Under the pieces are notes generated by a model. That model ran no database searches. It worked only from the letters and a program-made list of their open reading frames with translations, and had not been told where the DNA came from. Positions 33,134-35,557 of a stretch of 35,557 bases of DNA are shown piece after piece (position 1 is the first letter of the stretch; each line of letters begins with the position of its first letter). Source of the DNA: Anaerolineales bacterium. GTDB taxonomy: Bacteria; Chloroflexota; Anaerolineae; Anaerolineales; Villigracilaceae. The stretch covers positions 1 through 35,557 of the forward strand of contig JAEURI010000017.1 of assembly GCA_016789225.1 (NCBI GenBank), given 5' to 3'. The position numbers and the translations under genes were made by a program.

Positions 33134-33210
33134 GTCATTGCGAGGGCTGGTGGTCGAGTAGAGCAAGTGCTTTTCTCGCTCGTATCGAGACCCAGCCCGA
33201 AGCAATCTCC
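33134..33210. repeat. Inverted repeat element in the leuS leader
   Basis: Ends ATTGCGAGGGCTGG and CCAGCCCGAAGCAAT pair around an inner imperfect dyad (GGTCGAG near one end, ATCGAGAC near the other). It resembles the widespread ATTGCGAG...GAAGCAATCTCC repeats of bacterial genomes (recognised from memory). It separates the T-box terminator from the mini-ORF. Confidence 0.55.
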
Positions 33211-33216
33211 AACTTA

Positions 33217-33475
33217 AACAAAAAAACCTTCATCCACATCAGGGACGAAGGTTTTCCTCCGCGGTACCACCCGGTTTGTACCGCAAGATTAATCTTGCGA
33301 TACCACTTTGCATGCAATAACGGGCAAACCCGGCGCAGACTACTTTCCACTTTCCATGGAATTTCACCAGCGCAGTCGCCCTTGCGGGCAGTCAGGCGAG
33401 TTCGGTCTTTATAAGTGCCCCGCGGACACTGGTGTTGGGCTTCCACCTCACTCTCCCAACTCGCTGACGGGATGA
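33217..33475 (-). promoter_or_regulatory. T-box leader controlling leuS
   Basis: A T-box reads uncharged tRNA and prevents termination when the amino acid is short. On the minus strand: Stem I base GTCAGCGAGTT (33468-33458) pairs with AACTCGCCTGAC (33402-33391); Stem III-like CGCAAGATT/AATCTTGCG (33299-33282); then the T-box core GGGTGGTACCGCGG (33273-33260), with the UGGU bulge that pairs to ACCA of an A73 tRNA such as tRNA-Leu; then the terminator at 33223-33255. The expected specifier side of Stem I contains CACTTATAAAGACC, in which both CTT and TTA are leucine codons; which one is read cannot be fixed by eye. Confidence 0.9.
33220..33255 (-). terminator. T-box terminator stem
   Basis: On the minus strand AAAACCTTC and GAAGGTTTT form the stem, followed by TTTTTTTG. 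It competes with the antiterminator that includes the GGTACCGCGG region. Confidence 0.85.
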
Positions 33476-33502
33476 CCTACTACTCCTGCTTTGACTTTTG
33501 TT

Positions 33503-33528
33503 GTACATCAAACTTACGTTTGATGTAC
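33503..33528. repeat. 11-bp stem between tRNA-Ala(GGC) and the T-box
   Basis: GTACATCAAAC/GTTTGATGTAC with a TTAC loop, 10 nt past the tRNA 3' end. There is no U run on the minus strand, so it is a poor terminator. It could aid tRNA 3' processing or be another repeat. Confidence 0.5.
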
Positions 33529-33537
33529 TGTTTTGTG

Positions 33538-33610
33538 TGGACCCAGGGGGATTCGAACCCCCGACCTTCTCAATGCCATTGAGACGCGCTCCCAACTGCG
33601 CTATGGGCCC
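33538..33610 (-). tRNA. tRNA-Ala (anticodon GGC)
   Basis: 73 nt. Acceptor GGGCCCA with TGGGTCC includes the alanine identity pair G3:U70; discriminator A. Anticodon stem TCTCA/TGAGA with loop ATGGCAT. T arm GGGGG-TTCGAAT-CCCCC. CCA is not encoded. Confidence 0.95.
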
Positions 33611-33635
33611 GGGTAAATAATTTTTCTGAACATAG

Positions 33636-33708
33636 TGGACCTGAGGGGATTCGAACCCCTGACCTTCTCAGTGCGATTGAGACGCGCTCCCAACTGCGCT
33701 ACAGGCCC
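33636..33708 (-). tRNA. tRNA-Ala (anticodon CGC)
   Basis: 73 nt. Acceptor GGGCCTG with CAGGTCC, again G3:U70; loop ATCGCAC. The D and anticodon arms are almost identical to tRNA-Ala(GGC) 25 nt away, pointing to a duplication followed by anticodon change. Confidence 0.95.
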
Positions 33709-33780
33709 ATCGTTCAAAAGGCGACGGCTATTCTACCTGAGGGAGGGGGGAATGTCAATGAAGAGACGAGGATAACCGGG

Positions 33781-35055
33781 CTACTCTTTTGCGCCCGGCA
33801 GCATCACCTTGAAGGTTGTGCCCTGGCCTTTTCCTTCGGATTCAGCCCAGATCCGCCCGTCCTGTGCTTCGATCAGGCCCTTGGCAATGGTGAGACCAAT
33901 GCCCAACCCGCCATGATGACGTGTGTTCGGAGGCTCGATCTGATAGAACTCTTCGAAGACCTTGTGCAGTTTATCTACAGGGATTCCGATGCCGTGGTCC
34001 TGTACCCAGGCCAGCACCTGACTGCCCTGGCTGACCGCTCCGATGATGATCTCACTTTTATCTGGCGAAAATCGAATGGCGTTGTTGAGCAGGTTGACGA
34101 AGGCCAGGCTGGTCTTCTCGGGGTCGACATTCACGAGGATGGGCTCGTCCTGGAATGCAAAGACCAGCTGCATGTCGTGCCGTGCGGCGGAGTATTTGAT
34201 CTCATCAATGGCAAAGTTCAATACATCCTGAATGGAGATCTTCATCAGGCGCATTTCCATCTCGTCGGCCTGCAGCAAGGTCAGGTTGTTCATCTGGTCG
34301 AGGAGCTGGCGCATTTGAGTGGCGGCGCCGAGTACCTGGTTGGCATGTTCGGTCGAGTCACCCCGGGCCGATTCCTGCAGGAAGGTGGCGTATCCGATGA
34401 CAATGCCCAGCGGAGTGCGCAGTTCGTGGGAAGCCAGCGAAAGGAAATTGCTTTTGATCTGGTTGGTAACCCTCACCTTTTCCAGGGCCTGTTGTGCGGC
34501 ACGCAGCAGACGCGCGTTGTTGATGGCGATCGCGGCATGTGCGGCGATGACCGAGAGGATGGCTACGTCGCTGTCGGTAAATCCGCCTTCACGTTTGTTG
34601 ACCGCTTCCAGAACACCCATGGTCTGGTCTTTGATGGGCATGGGCACACCAAGCAGGGTCTTGGTTTTGAACTTGATGTGGTCGGCAACGAGGGCGTAAT
34701 GGCGCGGGTCCTGTTCGGCGTTGTTGAGGATGAGTGGCTTGTTCGTGCGGAAGATCGTCCCAGCCAGGCTGCTGTCGATAGGCACCGGGATTTCGGCCAG
34801 CTTCGCAGGGTCCGAGCCGGTGGCGGCGGCGAAGAAGAGGCGCGGATTTTTTTCGTCGTACAGCAAAATCGACGCAGCTTCACATTCCAGCAATTCAGTG
34901 GCGGTGGCGGTGATCAACTGGAGCAATTCTTCAAGGTCGAGCGTGGAGTTTAACGTCACGCTTAATTCCACGAGGCGCAACAATAGTTTGTGACGCCCTT
35001 CGAGTTCCTTGAGTTGGCCGGTCTTGGAAAGGTTTGGCATAGGGACAGTGTACAT
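33781..35055 (-). CDS. GAF-domain sensor histidine kinase, cytoplasmic
   Basis: 424 residues, or 419 if ATG 35040 is the start. No membrane segment. A short coiled N-terminus is followed by a GAF domain (about 37-180: LEELLQLITATATELL, LGVPMPIKDQTMGVLEAVN), a HisKA dimerisation helix with H-box SLASHELRTPLG (phospho-accepting His210), and a HATPase domain: N-box NLLNNAIRFSP (321-331), G1 DHGIGIP (353-359), G2 GGLGIGL (382-388). All key residues are present. The GAF domain probably senses a small ligand or redox state inside the cell. No response regulator is adjacent, so the partner is elsewhere (orphan kinase). It reads towards the two tRNA-Ala genes. Confidence 0.93.
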   Translation of the reverse strand: MYTVPMPNLSKTGQLKELEGRHKLLLRLVELSVTLNSTLDLEELLQLITATATELLECEAASILLYDEKNPRLFFAAATGSDPAKLAEIPVPIDSSLAGTIFRTNKPLILNNAEQDPRHYALVADHIKFKTKTLLGVPMPIKDQTMGVLEAVNKREGGFTDSDVAILSVIAAHAAIAINNARLLRAAQQALEKVRVTNQIKSNFLSLASHELRTPLGIVIGYATFLQESARGDSTEHANQVLGAATQMRQLLDQMNNLTLLQADEMEMRLMKISIQDVLNFAIDEIKYSAARHDMQLVFAFQDEPILVNVDPEKTSLAFVNLLNNAIRFSPDKSEIIIGAVSQGSQVLAWVQDHGIGIPVDKLHKVFEEFYQIEPPNTRHHGGLGIGLTIAKGLIEAQDGRIWAESEGKGQGTTFKVMLPGAKE

Positions 35056-35286
35056 TTATTTACGGGGGAATTCAAGGCCCATTGGTCATAAAATTTGAGG
35101 CTGACTCTTTTCCAGCCTTGCAATTTCATCGACTCAATCGTTTGTGTGGAATGTCACTTGACCCTCTTATTTGAACACCCTACAATCCTATTGTAAGTAG
35201 TGGTCTGAAAGAGTTTATAAAATCTATTTCGACCGACTACTTAACAACGAATAAAAGGATTGGGATTTATTGTGATTGGAGGAAAT

Positions 35287-35557
35287 ATGATGAAACTTTT
35301 TCGTTTATGGTGGATAGGTATCCTTATCTTTGCAGGCTGCCTGCCCGCTTCCTCGCCACCGGAGATTGCAACACCCACCCTGGCCTTTGTTTCACCGATA
35401 CCTATTCCAACCAAGACGCTGACAGTGGTGCCGCCAACCTCGACTCCTGAATCTTCCGGTCTGATCATCAACGAGTATTTGCTGTCTAAACCTCCAAGAG
35501 CAAGTGAGCAATTGGTGTTCATATTTGCAGACGATAATAAAAAAGAGGTTCTTGCAG
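35287..35557 (+). CDS. Lipoprotein, 3'-truncated by the window edge
   Basis: ATG 35287 (a second ATG at 35290 is equally possible) follows GGAGG. The first residues MMKLFRLWWIGILIFAGC are a lipoprotein signal with lipobox FAGC, then a Pro/Thr/Ser-rich stretch (PIPIPTKTLTVVPPTSTPES) and NEYLLSKPP. 90 residues are visible and the frame is open to the window end. Function unknown. The upstream region 35056-35286 is AT-rich; a TTGTAA and a TTATAA 18 nt apart may be a promoter, but this is weak. Confidence 0.75.
   Translation, partial: MMKLFRLWWIGILIFAGCLPASSPPEIATPTLAFVSPIPIPTKTLTVVPPTSTPESSGLIINEYLLSKPPRASEQLVFIFADDNKKEVLA

Noticed and set aside
33017..33205. 62-residue minus-strand frame in the leuS leader
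   Set aside because: It begins inside the inverted repeat and overlaps the better supported mini-ORF at 33037-33108 in another frame.
33913..34953. Long plus-strand open frame (346 codons) opposite the histidine kinase
   Set aside because: Antisense to a well-conserved kinase; no recognisable motif or ribosome binding site.

Overview
The window is chromosomal DNA, most likely from a Chloroflexota bacterium of the class Anaerolineae. This is inferred from gene content and style: a long block of GT-C membrane glycosyltransferases, a cohesin/dockerin-type exported protein, a haem peroxidase with a YHYH lipoprotein, a T-box in front of leuS, and many short palindromic repeats both between and inside genes. 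No 16S rRNA or other decisive marker is present. There is no prophage, transposase gene or CRISPR array.

Layout. (1) 1-3222: 5'-truncated metH (cobalamin-dependent methionine synthase). (2) 3284-10970: four membrane proteins of GT-C/GT87 type; two of them (6060-7610 and 9186-10970) are clear paralogues. (3) 11028-12905: homocysteine methyltransferase/methylenetetrahydrofolate reductase fusion, a second methionine-cycle gene, followed by another large membrane protein and coaX. (4) 15947-20564: three exported lipoproteins in a row (a four-fold repeat protein, a YHYH protein and an animal-type haem peroxidase). The last two share a cysteine-rich C-terminal module. The first two genes are preceded by a duplicated terminator-plus-motif cassette. 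(5) Minus-strand block 20603-24983: EamA transporter, tRNA-Glu, LutB-LutC fusion, methyltransferase and tyrosine phosphatase. (6) 24999-27629: an orphan fused DppB-DppC-type permease, divergent from the phosphatase and convergent with a LutA-like Fe-S protein. (7) 28512-29969: secreted cohesin-like/dockerin protein. (8) leuS with a long lysine-rich tail, preceded by a T-box, a Leu-rich mini-ORF, several repeats and two tRNA-Ala genes. (9) A GAF histidine kinase and the start of another lipoprotein.

How the parts relate. metH and the YitJ-type fusion both serve methionine and one-carbon metabolism. LutA and LutBC together would make a complete lactate-oxidation LutABC set, although they are split by other genes. 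The GT-C genes suggest synthesis of a lipid-linked-sugar-dependent glycan or glycoprotein coat. The leuS region combines amino-acid-responsive transcription control (T-box) with a second possible control layer (Leu-rich mini-ORF plus hairpin) and a gene that appears able to start at two sites.

The most unusual signals are: (a) several families of short palindromes and 7-bp tandem repeats that are translated in frame inside conserved enzymes (metH, the yitJ-like gene, lutBC, lutA), always at linkers or loops; (b) one such palindrome shared between lutBC and the leuS leader with compensating arm changes; (c) leuS with a histone-H1-like tail and a strong internal ribosome binding site just before the ordinary start; (d) the exported peroxidase/YHYH/repeat-protein trio.
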